The notes beneath the pieces were generated by a model. The model was given only the letters and a program-made list of their open reading frames with translations, made no database searches and was not told the DNA's origin. This document shows, one piece after another, positions 11,301-20,756 of a stretch of 64,000 nt of DNA. The number at the start of each line of letters is the position of its first letter. Position 1 is the first letter of the stretch. The translations under genes and the position numbers were made by a program. This stretch comes from Azolla caroliniana. Lineage: Eukaryota; Polypodiophyta. Location of the stretch: the NCBI GenBank assembly GCA_043228905.1, contig JBHGNT010000005.1:15872001-15936000 (forward strand), given 5' to 3'.

Positions 11301-11516
11301 CACCTTGCTAAGAACGTAGTGTACCACTCCAAGACAAAGCACATCCAATGTAGATATCATTGGATCCGGGAGCGAGTAGAAGATCGAGAGTTTGCACTGA
11401 TGAAGATCCACACGGCCAAGAATGGGTCAGATATGCTGACCAAAGTACTGATACCTGACAAGCTGGATGCATGTCGGAAGCGGATCGGACTAGTAAGACA
11501 TCCCATGCCGGAGTGA
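8310..11516 (+). pseudogene. Copia A protease-integrase-RT-RNase H, multiply broken
   Basis: Collinear with A'. It has a protease (WVVDSGALFH), an integrase zinc motif (HKRLCHMSEKG), an integrase core, RT (LKQAPRQWYKKF, LLYVDDMLIVG) and RNase H (GRAVSW-like region, CDSQSAIHLAKN). Lesions relative to A': a TAG at 8883-8885 in the integrase, a loss of bases near 9945 shifting the frame, a TAG at 10643-10645 in RT, and another shift near 11030. Some integrase core residues are altered (IHDHN for IDDHS, DNEGEY for DNGGEY). The element cannot make its own polyprotein. Confidence 0.9.
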
Positions 11517-11526
11517 AGGGGGAGTT

Positions 11527-12232
11527 TGTTAGGAAATAGGTCCCTCCGTATGGGAAATGAGAAGAACAGTGTTGATGAGCAAACTCGGCCGAGGCCGAAA
11601 CCGGATATGGTGTACCCGGCAAGGAAGACCCGGTGAGAACCGGATGTGGAGTACCCGGCAACGGAAGACCCTGTGAGAACCGGATGAGGAGTACCCGGCA
11701 ACGGAAGACCCGGTGAGAACCGGATGACGAGTACCCGGCAAGAGCCGGATGGTGAAGGCCCAGTGAGAAGTGCTCACCGGATGAAGGGACATATTCATAA
11801 ATATGTTTTCTGAGAGTCCATCGGGGCTATATTTGTAAATAGCCGAAAAGTCATATTAGTATAAATATGACTTAGGGAAAACTCAGTAGATTATTAGAGT
11901 TGTCATTCTTGTTGGTGTAAGATTTGAGCGCGTAATTGTGTACAAAGAGAGAGAGAGAGGAAGAGGTCGTTGCCTCTGTTGTAACCGCTGCCTGTGGCGA
12001 AGATAGCAAGCTCGAGATTGTTTGCCTCGGTGCTTTACTATTGTACATTGTGATATAGTGATAGTTTGCAGTCTGTGGGCTACCGTGGCTTTTCCCTAGT
12101 TTAGGTTTTCCACATTAACATCCTGTGTACTGTTCTCTTCACTGTGTCGTGCGTGCATTACCCGTTTTCGGTGTTTGATCCTAGGCTCGGTTGTGGCCGA
12201 GCGTTGTTCATCGGGAGTGTGTATTCCTGTCA
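11527..12232 (+). repeat. 3' LTR of copia A
   Basis: Starts TGTTAGGAAATAGG and ends ATTCCTGTCA, followed by the duplication aagct (12233-12237). It has the same order of parts as 5120-5897 with about one fewer 40-bp unit and a shorter GA tract. Confidence 0.92.
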
Positions 12233-12237
12233 AAGCT

Positions 12238-13079
12238 TTTCCTCGGTCGACACACCAGATTCTCTTTCCCTTTCTCCTCAAAGCCTTCGGGTTGCTGCAT
12301 GTAGATTTCTTCTTCCAACTCCCCGTGCAGAAATGTGGTTTTGACATCCAACTGTTCGATCTCCAGGTCCATGTTGGTCGCTATGCTCAGAACAATTCGT
12401 ATGGATGTCATCTTCACGACTTGTGCGAAAATTTCGTCAAAGTTGACGCCCTTCCTTTGTTCACATGTTGAGTCAGATTCGACTCTATTTGGGACAGGAC
12501 TCCTTTGTCTTTCCTCCTTGCCTCCTCGTTTAGAATGCTTGTCTTCACAATCTGTAAAGACAAGTTGTCTTCTTGACAGGAGGTGTTGAGAGTAACCACC
12601 AGGTTCTCCCAGCTTTCCGGTAGTGTGCACATCAGCAGGATGGCATGCATTGCGTCATCCAGGGGAAACTTGGTCGCTGCAAGTTGATTCACATACCCCA
12701 TGAATGTGTTGATGTGTTCAACGATGCTTTCACCGTCTCTGTATTTCAGTTGTACGATTTTTCTCATTAGCGAGGTTCTGTTTAGCGCATTCTTCCTCTC
12801 GTACAAACCTGACAGCTTCTGCCACATCTCGTGGGCATTCGTGTCGTTCGCCACATGCTGAAGGACACTTACATCGACACATTGTCGGATTGTGGCCACC
12901 GCCTTCCTATTCAGAAGCTTCCAATCCGACTCCAATACCCCCCTGGGTATTTTTGCTCTGTCGACTGACTCGTACAAGTCTTTGACTATGAGAAGGTCCT
13001 CCATCTTGATCTTCCAGTCTACATAGTTCTGTGAGTTGAGAACTATCATACCTGGGAAACCGCTCACACCTCCTTTCAT
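12238..13079 (-). pseudogene. Copia B gag fused to early RT by internal deletion
   Basis: The minus-strand ATG at 13079 lies about 25 bases after the PBS. Gag reads NYVDWKIKMEDLLIVKDLY, SLMRKIVQLKYRDGESIVEH and LPESWENLVVTLNTS to about 12480. After a junction near 12470 the sequence is RT (KGVNFDEIFAQVVKMTSIR, IEQLDVKTTFLHGELEEEI, MQQPEGFEEKGKENLV). The RT motif is then cut by copia A and continues at 5119. Zinc knuckle, protease and integrase are absent. The remaining frames are shifted relative to each other at the junction. Confidence 0.88.
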
Positions 13080-13107
13080 GCTTGCACCTCAAGCTCTGAT
13101 ACCAGTT

Positions 13108-13588
13108 TGTTGAGAAATCGACGCGGAAGAGATCACAATAAACGAACTACGTGCTGAAATACGAATCACAAGAATACACCAGAAAGACAAGATAAACAGA
13201 TGTACACAGAGATGTACGTGGAAACCCTAAAACGGGGAAAACCACGGGAACAGAACTTCACTATACAAATAGTGGATATACAATACAGAGAGGATTACAA
13301 CACTCTTGCGAGTGGATCAGCCGCACAGGCTCTTCGCGTCTGTTGTTGCTCACACAACTATGGCGCAACTCATGCTTCTCTCTCTCACTCACTCACTCTC
13401 TACACACACAATTCTTCACCACACATAAAGTTTGCCCTAGTTGTATATATACTTACACAACTTTCTGGCTATTTACATGTATAGTCACCCGAGTTGGCTA
13501 TTTACACGATTCCGGTTTCGGCCTCAGCCGAGTCACTCATCAACTCAGCTCCTCTCTCTTTCCCATCTGGAGGGACTTGTTTCCAACA
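13108..13588 (-). repeat. 5' LTR of copia B
   Basis: Plus-strand reading TGTTGAGAAATCGACG...TTTCCAACA, followed by aatag. The PBS lies just inside on the minus strand. It differs from the 3' LTR by few substitutions, so B is not very old. Confidence 0.92.
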
Positions 13589-13681
13589 AATAGTTGGGTC
13601 CAACCAGCTTAATCATCCCACCAAGAGATTCATCCATCTTCCAATCTTATGGAATGTATGAACCTCTGCTTTGATACCACT
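13589..13681 (-). pseudogene. Copia C gag start and PBS
   Basis: On the minus strand the PBS-like TGGTATCAAAGC (about 13668-13679) is followed by ATG at 13637 and MDESLGGMIKLVGPNY, the N-terminus of a gag like that of family A. It breaks off at the aatag duplication and resumes at 3549. Confidence 0.85.
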
Positions 13682-14293
13682 TGTTAGGAAATGGGAATTG
13701 GGATTAGCTTAGACAACCAACTCTGTAAATAACAGATGTAACTGAAAATAGAGTACACCTGATTTTTATGTGGAAAACCACAGGACACTTAGGGTACCAA
13801 AACTTTCACTATGCTTAGAGTACAAGTGAGAATAACTTCTCTAGTGTTCACTAGGGGAATACATGTGCATCAATGCAACAACCTTGGTAACAGTCTTCAC
13901 ATGGATGGATGGAAAGAACAAACAAGAAGACAGAAAAAAAAGCAGAACAACAAAACCTGATAGAAACAGATACTAAAGTCGTTTCCCAGTCTAAGGGTAC
14001 AAGCTTCTTGGTAGCACGAACAACCCTTTCGAATTCTCTATCCTTTCATTTGCAAGATCTTGAAATGCTCTCGCACTCTCGTCTTTTTTTCTTCTTCAGT
14101 CACAAACACTCTCTCTTCCCCCTCTTTTCCTCGTCTATGTATGTATTTATGTGTTCACACACATATAGTATTATATATATAAATTACTTACGGCCCGGCC
14201 CTCACCCGACGTTTGGCTCTCAACCGACCCTTAGCTGGCTCTGAGTTGTGGGTTCCACTTGAGTGGACCCCCCCCCCCCCCCCCCCCACACCA
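13682..14293 (-). repeat. 5' LTR of copia C (outer end approximate)
   Basis: Starts TGTTAGGAAATGGG in plus-strand reading, directly beside the C PBS. The other end is uncertain and probably lies in the poly-C/CA tract near 14270-14300. No partner LTR is in the window. Confidence 0.55.
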
Positions 14294-14310
14294 CACACAC
14301 ACACTCACAC
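14270..14310. repeat. Poly-C tract and CA repeat
   Basis: About 18 consecutive C residues followed by a CA-rich run. This is a low-complexity stretch at the presumed outer end of the copia C LTR. Confidence 0.9.
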
Positions 14311-14484
14311 ACTATGTAAGTTGTGTGTGCGTGATGGTGCCTCCTGCTCTTACAAAGATGAAGGACTCTAGGTTTAGGGTTATTTTAATCATTCGGAGTT
14401 GTACTTTGTAACGTCAAATATATGATCTCGATGTACTATCTAATGCGGGTTGCCAACCTTTTTTGTATATTCTAGAACCAAGGT

Positions 14485-15394
14485 TGTTACCCTGTACGAG
14501 ATGTACGGAGAGTCAAGTGTGATGAGCGAGGGTCGAATGTTATCATGATGTTGTTGTGTATGTGTAGGGAGCATAAATGTAATTGTGAGTCTATACGTAT
14601 GTGAACACATGCACACGTGTGTGCATGTGGATGGATACGAGGAGGTATGAGTGAGTGTCCAGTATGAATGCTCGAGGGGGCTTACACCCCTATGTATCTA
14701 CCCCCTTTTGTACCTATTTAACCCCTTATGGGGAATGAATGAATACAACAATAACCATTTCTCTCTCAATCTCTCTCTTGTCATCTCTCTCCTTGATGAA
14801 GCAGAAAATCAAAGAAGAACCAAACGCCCTTGGATGTCGGGTTTCAAAGCAACTCGACGAGATGTAGAAGCAATAAAGAAAATAAGGGAACGTGAACTAC
14901 ACCGCCTAGATGCCATGACTAGGGCACTCTATGCATCGGGACCATGGGTCACACCCACACCAAAAACTTTTGACCTCCCACTTCTTTTTGAGAGACTTGG
15001 GTGGAAATGAGAGTAGGCTTAGTGCAAAGTTTTGTACACTACTAGAACTTTCTTAGCTTAAGCTATTTTCTTTTATTTTAGTTTTGATGATTGGATAAAC
15101 ACTCATTTTTGTTGTAACCCAATTGTCTCATGGGCCAAATTTGGCCTTAGAAGACGTTAATATATCTTTCTTTCTTTCTTTCTTTCTCTCCCTCTCTCTC
15201 TTCCCTCCCCTTAACGTTGAACCCCCTTGGGAGGGGGGTGGAGCCATCCTAGGCACCACCCCCCACCCCATAATGCTACTCAATGCTTGTCATCTCTCTC
15301 ACCATCAATCCCATAACGCTCATCATCCTCATCAAACACACCATCTCCATCACCAATATCATTACCATTAACCCTAACCCCTAAACGTACAACA
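14485..15394 (+). repeat. LTR-like unit split by a truncated LINE
   Basis: Begins TGTTACCCTGTACGAG, like the solo LTR at 28502-28846 in its own sense (TGTTACCCGTATAGG). It shares the CT-rich stretch and aacccccttgggagg. A plausible end at 15394 gives flanks aaggt (14480-14484) and aaggc (15395-15399), one mismatch. The limits are tentative. Confidence 0.45.
14790..15190 (+). mobile_element. 5'-truncated copy of LINE I
   Basis: From ccttgatgaagcagaaaatc to the (ttct)n tail it matches 49389-49790 almost base for base, covering the last about 66 codons and the 3' end of LINE I. It encodes a stretch such as RRDVEAIKKIRERELHRL. It sits in the CT-rich part of the LTR-like unit at 14485, the same kind of target used by the large copy in the gypsy H LTR. 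Confidence 0.85.
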
Positions 15395-15799
15395 AAGGCT
15401 GCTAATGGCCTTTGTATTTTGGAATCAAGGATGGCAACCTTTTTTGGGCCATATCAATATGGTTAATTTTGTAATATCAAATCAATATTTGAATCTCATC
15501 TTGGTTGTATATGACTCAATGCAAATCTTATTCAATGAGTCAGATGTTGAGGACTTTGAGATAATGGATTAAGCCTTGTATTTTTTATGGTTTTTGATTC
15601 ATACATACATACATACATGTGTGTGTGTGTGTATAAACTAGGGTTGTAATGCTTTAGTAAAAACTTGTTTCTTGGTTGGGGGTCTTCTTAGATGAGCTTT
15701 TTTATCACTTTATGATACTAATGTGGGGGATTAGATGCTCTCCTAGTGCTGAAATCATTCTCGAAGACTTGAAATCATGCTCTACTAGTGTTGCATAGC
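15395..15799. other. Unassigned intergenic stretch
   Basis: No gene seen. AT-rich with a short (catA)n/(TG)n microsatellite near 15600-15632. A phrase close to 15430 (ggcaaccttttttg) resembles 14451-14466. Confidence 0.5.
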
Positions 15800-15807
15800 C
15801 CTAGTAA

Positions 15808-16338
15808 TAGGGATCGGCAACGGTTCGGTTTAGGCTTAGCCTGTTTGGTCTTATCCAAGCCAAACCGGCTAAGCCTAAACCATTTTGGGGATCTCAAACC
15901 TAAACCGAACCGAACCGGTTTAGTAAACAGCTTAGAAACCAGTTTCCAAACCGGCTTGGAAACCAGTTTGGAAACCTCCCTCTCTCTCTCTCTCTCTCTC
16001 AGATGATCGACTATATAGTACACATTGTACAAGCTCTCCCTCCCACTCTCTCTCTCACGTCTATGTGGTCTCAACTCTCTCTCTCTCTCTCCCCTCGTCT
16101 ATTTAGTCTCCCTCCCTCTCTCTCTCTCTCTCTTTCCCCTTGTCTATTGTCTCCCTCCCTCCCTCTCTTTCTCTCTCTCTCCCTCTCACTCTAAAGTTTC
16201 TAAATGGCTTAGTTGGCTTAGTCGGTTTGGCGAGGCTCAAGCCAAGCCGACCCGAGCTCAAGTTCAAGCCTAAACCGAGCCGAGCCGAGCCGCTAAGCCA
16301 AACGGTTTAGACTTGAGCCGAGCCGTTGTCGATCCCTA
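15808..16338. mobile_element. hAT-type MITE
   Basis: The terminal inverted repeat TAGGGATCGGCAACGG at 15808 is matched by the reverse complement of the right end (TAGGGATCGACAACGG, ending 16338), 15 of 16. The perfect 8-bp duplication cctagtaa lies at 15800-15807 and 16339-16346. The TAGGG-type ends and 8-bp duplication fit hAT non-autonomous elements. The 531-bp body has subterminal repeats of gcctaaaccg-like motifs and a CT-rich centre, with no transposase. Confidence 0.92.
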
Positions 16339-16346
16339 CCTAGTAA

Positions 16347-16830
16347 GTCAATAATGGAGAAGATAGGCTATGTGAACACTGCACTAAATGGGGAGTTTAA
16401 TTGCTACTCTATTGCTATAGGAAAGTTCATGTGCCCGCCCCCACAAATGTGTAGGTCAAGTTTTAATGAGTAGCCCCCACAAATGTGTACCTCAAGTTTT
16501 AATGTTAAAACTTTTGTTCGAAATCCTCAAAAATCAATTATTCCATTTGTTCCAGTGAGGAGCCCGAGTCATTAATGAGGTGCCCGACTCATATCAAGGG
16601 AGGGAGCCCGACTCATTAACAGGCAGGTGCCCAACTACGTGTAATGATGGCGTTGCAACGATCATACTAAATTGATTCACCAAAGTCACTAGCATGCACT
16701 AAGAGGTGAACTCATTCACTAAGAGTTGAAATCATTCAGATCATTCACAGTCTATTAATCACTCGCACTGATTTCATTCACCTCAATCACAGTCAAACTA
16801 CAAAAACCATTCACGAATAACTAACATTCT
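16347..16830. other. Repeat-rich spacer without a gene
   Basis: Contains a 36-bp direct repeat (cccccacaaatgtgta at about 16437 and 16473) and scattered copies of gcccgactcatta near 16565-16630. No coding potential was recognised. Confidence 0.5.
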
Positions 16831-17148
16831 CGATCATTCACTAAGAGCCGAAATCAAGGCTCGAAGTGCTGAAATCAATCTCGAGCTAAATCATTTAAGA
16901 AGAATTGAAATCATCCACTTCATTCATGTGCATTCTCGATCATTCACTAAGAGCTGAAATCAAGGCTCGAAGTGCTAAAATCAATCTCAAGCTAAATCAT
17001 TGAAGAAGAGTTGAAATCATCCACTTCATTCATGTGCATTCTCGATCATTCACTAAGAGCTAAAATCAATGCTCGAAAGTGCTGAAATCAATTTCGAGCT
17101 AAATCATTGAAGAAGAGCGGAAATCATCCACTTCATTCATGTGCCTTA
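16831..17148. repeat. 106-bp tandem repeat, three copies
   Basis: Units beginning cgatcattcactaagagc at 16831, 16937 and 17043, exactly 106 bp apart. Each holds gctcgaagtgctgaaatcaa and ccacttcattcatgtg. They lie just upstream of the MULE-like pseudogene and could be part of its end. Confidence 0.9.
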
Positions 17149-17310
17149 TCGATTACATTGAATTCATTTGAACTTCAATCATTGACATTCATTTGAATTC
17201 ATTCACTTCATTCATTGGCATAATCGCTCACATTCACCTCAATCACTGCCATTCTCGATCACATTGTATTCGCTCACTTCAATCACCGGAATAATTGACC
17301 ACAACCATAA

Positions 17311-20191
17311 ATGGAGAGCACAATGCATCATGGTATCTTCGCCATGTCGGAAGATGAATTGGAGGATACTTCATGGTCATCCAACGCATCGTTTGTATCT
17401 GAGGACGAATTGGAGATGCCTTTTGAGTCATCTGATTTCGATCATGAGGATGAGGTAGTGGATCCCTTAATGTATTGTTCCCCCAGGTATTTTGCATTCT
17501 CAATAGGTACGTATGATTTGATGGTTAAAGATTTATCGGGACAAGTTAACGTAACATTAGAAGCATTACGTGATGTCGCAAGGGGTGCATCTCTCAATCT
17601 CCATGCATGGAGGCACATGAAGAGTCGTCTCATACTCGGGAATGAGAGTGCAATCTACCCAACGACATCACCTAATCTTCAAGTAATATATGTCGGGAAA
17701 TGGATGGAGGTAGTATAAGCGTCACATGGTGACGCATCCCATCACACATTTTCAAAGACTGTTAAAGAGGTAAAGCAAGATTACACGACTGATGTACGTG
17801 ATTATGGGATCGTAACAGAGTACATAAAAGCACTCATTAGAAGTTTGTGTTTGCCAAATGGCATCGAAGGTCGACCCAAACGAAGGTTTGGGATTGAGCA
17901 TGGCCAAATATAACAAGACCCTACCCATAGAAGTGATCAAGGTAGAAACCCACCAATTAGATGATGCGCTCATGAATTTGCAAACCAAGTATCACATGCT
18001 TAAGGAAAGGAGTCAAGAAGGGTATGGGTGTGACTAGGTATAGTTGTCATCGTGCTAGGACATCTCGACTTGCATCTAATTCCACTCAACGATGCATGCG
18101 CTCACCCCGATGTGGGTGTACATTCCATGTGGACGTTAGAATGAATGTCGGGGTTGACAATGAGACACTAACCATTTAAATATATGGACCTCATAGTGGT
18201 CATGTACCATGTAGTAGGTCGGATGTGTACCATTTGCCAATGCACCCCAATGTCATAAGTTGTTGCAAAGATGACCTATTTGATGTTGGGTGTGCAAGGC
18301 ATGTGGCACGAATGAGCATGCATAAGGAAGCATATCATAAGTCCAAGGCTAGTCCATTAGAGTGTGTTAGCTATAGGTTCTTTATGATACCAAAGGAGGT
18401 CCATAACATGGCAAATAGGTTAAAAATTGGGAGTGCCATGACTAAGGTTTATTGGGCTTTGATGATGCAAGATGCTTATGCACTTCGAGATATTGGGAAA
18501 GTGGCTCATGTTCAACCCTACCTGCTTGGTGAACTAGGATCTCCTGCCAGACAACCATTTATCTTGATACTTCAAGATTGATGGATGTTGGAAATGTGTG
18601 AGCGGTTGACCCTAAACAACTCTTGGGCAATCAACTCAACATTTAAAAAACAAACCAATTCGGGTTATCATTATATGCAGTTGTTGCTCCCAACACCATG
18701 GGAATTGGAATCCCGTTATGGTACATGCTTTGTAGTTTTGATAAGGGGTCAAACCATGAGTCGCATTAGAAACTTGTTTGAGAGTCATATTCGCAAGGAT
18801 GCCCACGGTGAGGCCAAATGCAAAAGTGATTGATAAATGTTGGACATCATATAATGCCATAACTAATGTGTTGCAACAAACTGTCAATCTTGGATTGTTG
18901 TAAATGGGCAACGGTCGCAAACACATAGTCGACTTTTTTTGTGTCAGTTTCACGCCAAAAAGTCATGGGTGGACAACTTGTTGCCAAAAGTAAGTGCAAC
19001 TGAGAGAAACCATCTTTATCAACGAATGTGCCAACTCATGCAATGCATTATTGAATCCGCATTGAATGCGATGTGCGAGGAGTTAAAGGTAGAATTTGCA
19101 GACAAACCCGGTGTTTGGCAATATATAGGAGGATGGTGTGGTTTGACATGTGTGTGGAGGAAACTCTAGGCCAAGTTTGGTAGAATGTTCAACTATGGAC
19201 ATGTCGACACTACCAATATCGTGGAAAGACATTGGCAGTTTATAAAGTATACTGTCTTGAGAGAAAGAATAAACCGATCAATTACCGACCTTGTGCATGT
19301 CTTAATCGGGGACAATGAAACTGGCACTTGCATCGGAGGAATGATGATAGAGTGGTACAAGAAATCTGTGATAGTGGTCAGTTTGCACCCTGTGCAATTT
19401 GTAGGGATCAAAGGTCCCAACTTAAAGAGGCGGAGAGAATATTGGAAAGGTATGTCGACGATACTTCCACAATGCAAATTGTGGACGAGGCCCGATATTG
19501 GTTTAGAATCTTGAGCATGACGACTCCCACTCTATGGTATAATGTCTCACTCCAATGCTCATATTGTGATTGCCAAGACCTTGCGAGTAAATGTAAGCAT
19601 TTACTCGGTATCCGAATGATTATTGAGAGGCATTTATGTGGCTCATTTCCTTTTATAGATCACACGACCCAAATGTGAATGGACCTTAATACTGAAATAG
19701 AAGTGGAGGCAGAGGTAGAACGAGTCGGTGAGACAAACCCCACAACATTCGAGATTGAATCATTGAAATCCAAAATACAAACGATCGAGGAAGCACTTCA
19801 ATGTCTCAAGCAAGGGTTAGGAACCTTTGACCGTGCAACTATTTGGGAATGTATACAAACATTGGAAGATGTGGCTAAGAAGGTGTATCGGGTTGGTGCA
19901 CCAAAATCAACCAATGGAGAAGATGGCAAATCAATAAGTCGCAACCAACAAATCGGTGCCAAAAGAAGCGCAACAATAGACATCTCGCAAGAACTTATTG
20001 GCAGCTCCCCAAACACTTCCTGAAAAACTACAAAGAGGTGCAAGTCGGGGCTAGGAGGCGATTGCCAATATATGACCATGAGAAGGTTCAGTGTTTGCGT
20101 TGCGATGGCTTGACCTTGACTTCAAGGGACTTGATTGTTACATGTTGTAAAAATTGTGGTTACATCTTGCCATCATCCCGACATGCGCCAT
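17311..20191 (+). pseudogene. Decayed MULE-like transposase with SWIM finger and zinc ribbon
   Basis: A string of broken frames reads in one direction. Order: an acidic N-terminus (from 17311), a Cys/His/Arg-rich segment (about 18030-18250), a transposase-like core, the link CQFHAKKSWVDNLLPKV (about 18940), TNIVERHWQFIKYTVL (about 19210), a SWIM-type CxCx(n)CxH finger (CDCQDLASKCKHL, near 19560-19610), a coiled region (19679-20023), and a C-terminal zinc ribbon (CLRCDG and CCKNCGY, about 20090-20160). At least five stops or shifts interrupt it. SWIM fingers are common in MULE transposases and FAR1 relatives. No terminal inverted repeats were identified, so a decayed host-derived relative cannot be excluded. 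Confidence 0.65.
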
Positions 20192-20756
20192 AATCTTAAC
20201 ATGTAATGTGTGTATTCATATTTCCTTTTAGGGTTCCATGGCTTGGATTATTCTCATTGTCAACATTTGACATTTTAATCTTTTATGTAAGACTTGTTAT
20301 TTGAATCTTTAAGTTGATTTGTTATTTGAAGCTTGGAGATATAACTTTGTGTGATTTTTGAGTTTTAAGTTTTCAGGTTTTGAGCAATTGGAAGCTTAGG
20401 TTTTTTTTGAGTAATTTTATGATCATTTTCATGGCAAATATTTGTTGTACACTTTAACCATTTTTTTTTTGGGAGTTTTTTGATGTTTGTTTCTAAGTTG
20501 GGGGCTCCTCTTTTGGTGCGTCACAGACAGAGAGACACAGAGACATATATATATATATATGTATCAGTATATATATATATATATATGTATCAGTATGTAT
20601 GTTATGTGTTGAAATCGTCAAGACTGCAGATTATGGCGCTGCGAAGCTACTCTTGGTGACCGTTTTGTTCCTACAGGGGCCAATCCAATCCAATCCAATC
20701 CAATCCAATCCATAGCCAACAACAGATCCCCTCGCCTTTCATATCTGTTGTTCACC
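20192..20756 (+). promoter_or_regulatory. Upstream region of the MTP5-like gene
   Basis: No gene. Contains an AT dinucleotide array (20543-20586) in two atatat...gtatcag blocks and, 48-77 bases before the ATG, six uninterrupted CCAAT pentamers (20680-20709). These may lie in the core promoter or the 5' UTR; the transcription start cannot be placed from sequence alone. Confidence 0.5.
20680..20709 (+). promoter_or_regulatory. (CCAAT)6 array
   Basis: Six perfect head-to-tail CCAAT units end 47 bases before the MTP5-like ATG. CCAAT is the NF-Y recognition core, but the array may be only a pentanucleotide microsatellite. Confidence 0.5.

Larger units (their letters stand above)
5120..12232 (+). 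mobile_element. Copia A, full-length but defective, carrying germin-like DNA
   Basis: The 5' LTR is 5120-5897 and the 3' LTR 11527-12232. The 5-bp duplication aagct occurs at 5115-5119 and 12233-12237. The PBS TGGTATCAGAGCG follows the 5' LTR, and the purine tract gtgaagggggag precedes the 3' LTR. It inserted into the RT of copia B: the minus-strand RT motif is cut exactly at the duplication. Compared with the intact relative A' at 59352, it has a frameshift in gag, at least two nonsense codons, further shifts in pol, and about 1.58 kb of foreign DNA replacing about 30 bp after the zinc knuckle. Confidence 0.93.
3550..13588 (-). mobile_element. Copia B, internally deleted, split by copia A
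   Basis: Bounded by two near-identical LTRs (3550-4031 and 13108-13588), both TGTTG...CAACA in plus-strand reading. The flanking 5-bp duplication is aatag at 3545-3549 and 13589-13593. The PBS TGGTATCAGAGCTTG lies on the minus strand at about 13090-13104. Without the copia A insertion it is about 2.9 kb. It holds gag and the RT/RNase H region, but zinc knuckle, protease, integrase and early RT are missing through a junction near 12470. This is a deletion derivative with intact ends, consistent with mobilisation in trans. Confidence 0.9.
2205..14293 (-). mobile_element. Copia C, oldest element of the first nest (minus strand)
   Basis: Fragments of one minus-strand copia lie on both sides of element B. 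The right part has an LTR from 13682, a PBS (reverse complement TGGTATCAAAGC) and the gag start MDESLGGMIKLVG. The left part resumes at 3549 with VWKFKMRDMLLCKDFW and continues into a zinc knuckle and a damaged protease. The two halves join in frame across the 5-bp duplication aatag. Its 3' part is lost beyond copia E, so total size is unknown, and the outer LTR limit near 14293 is approximate. Confidence 0.75.

Noticed and set aside
15775-16273. Overlapping Leu/Ser-rich and Arg/Glu-rich frames
   Set aside because: They fall within the hAT-type MITE and its CT tracts. The MITE has clear ends and no protein similarity.
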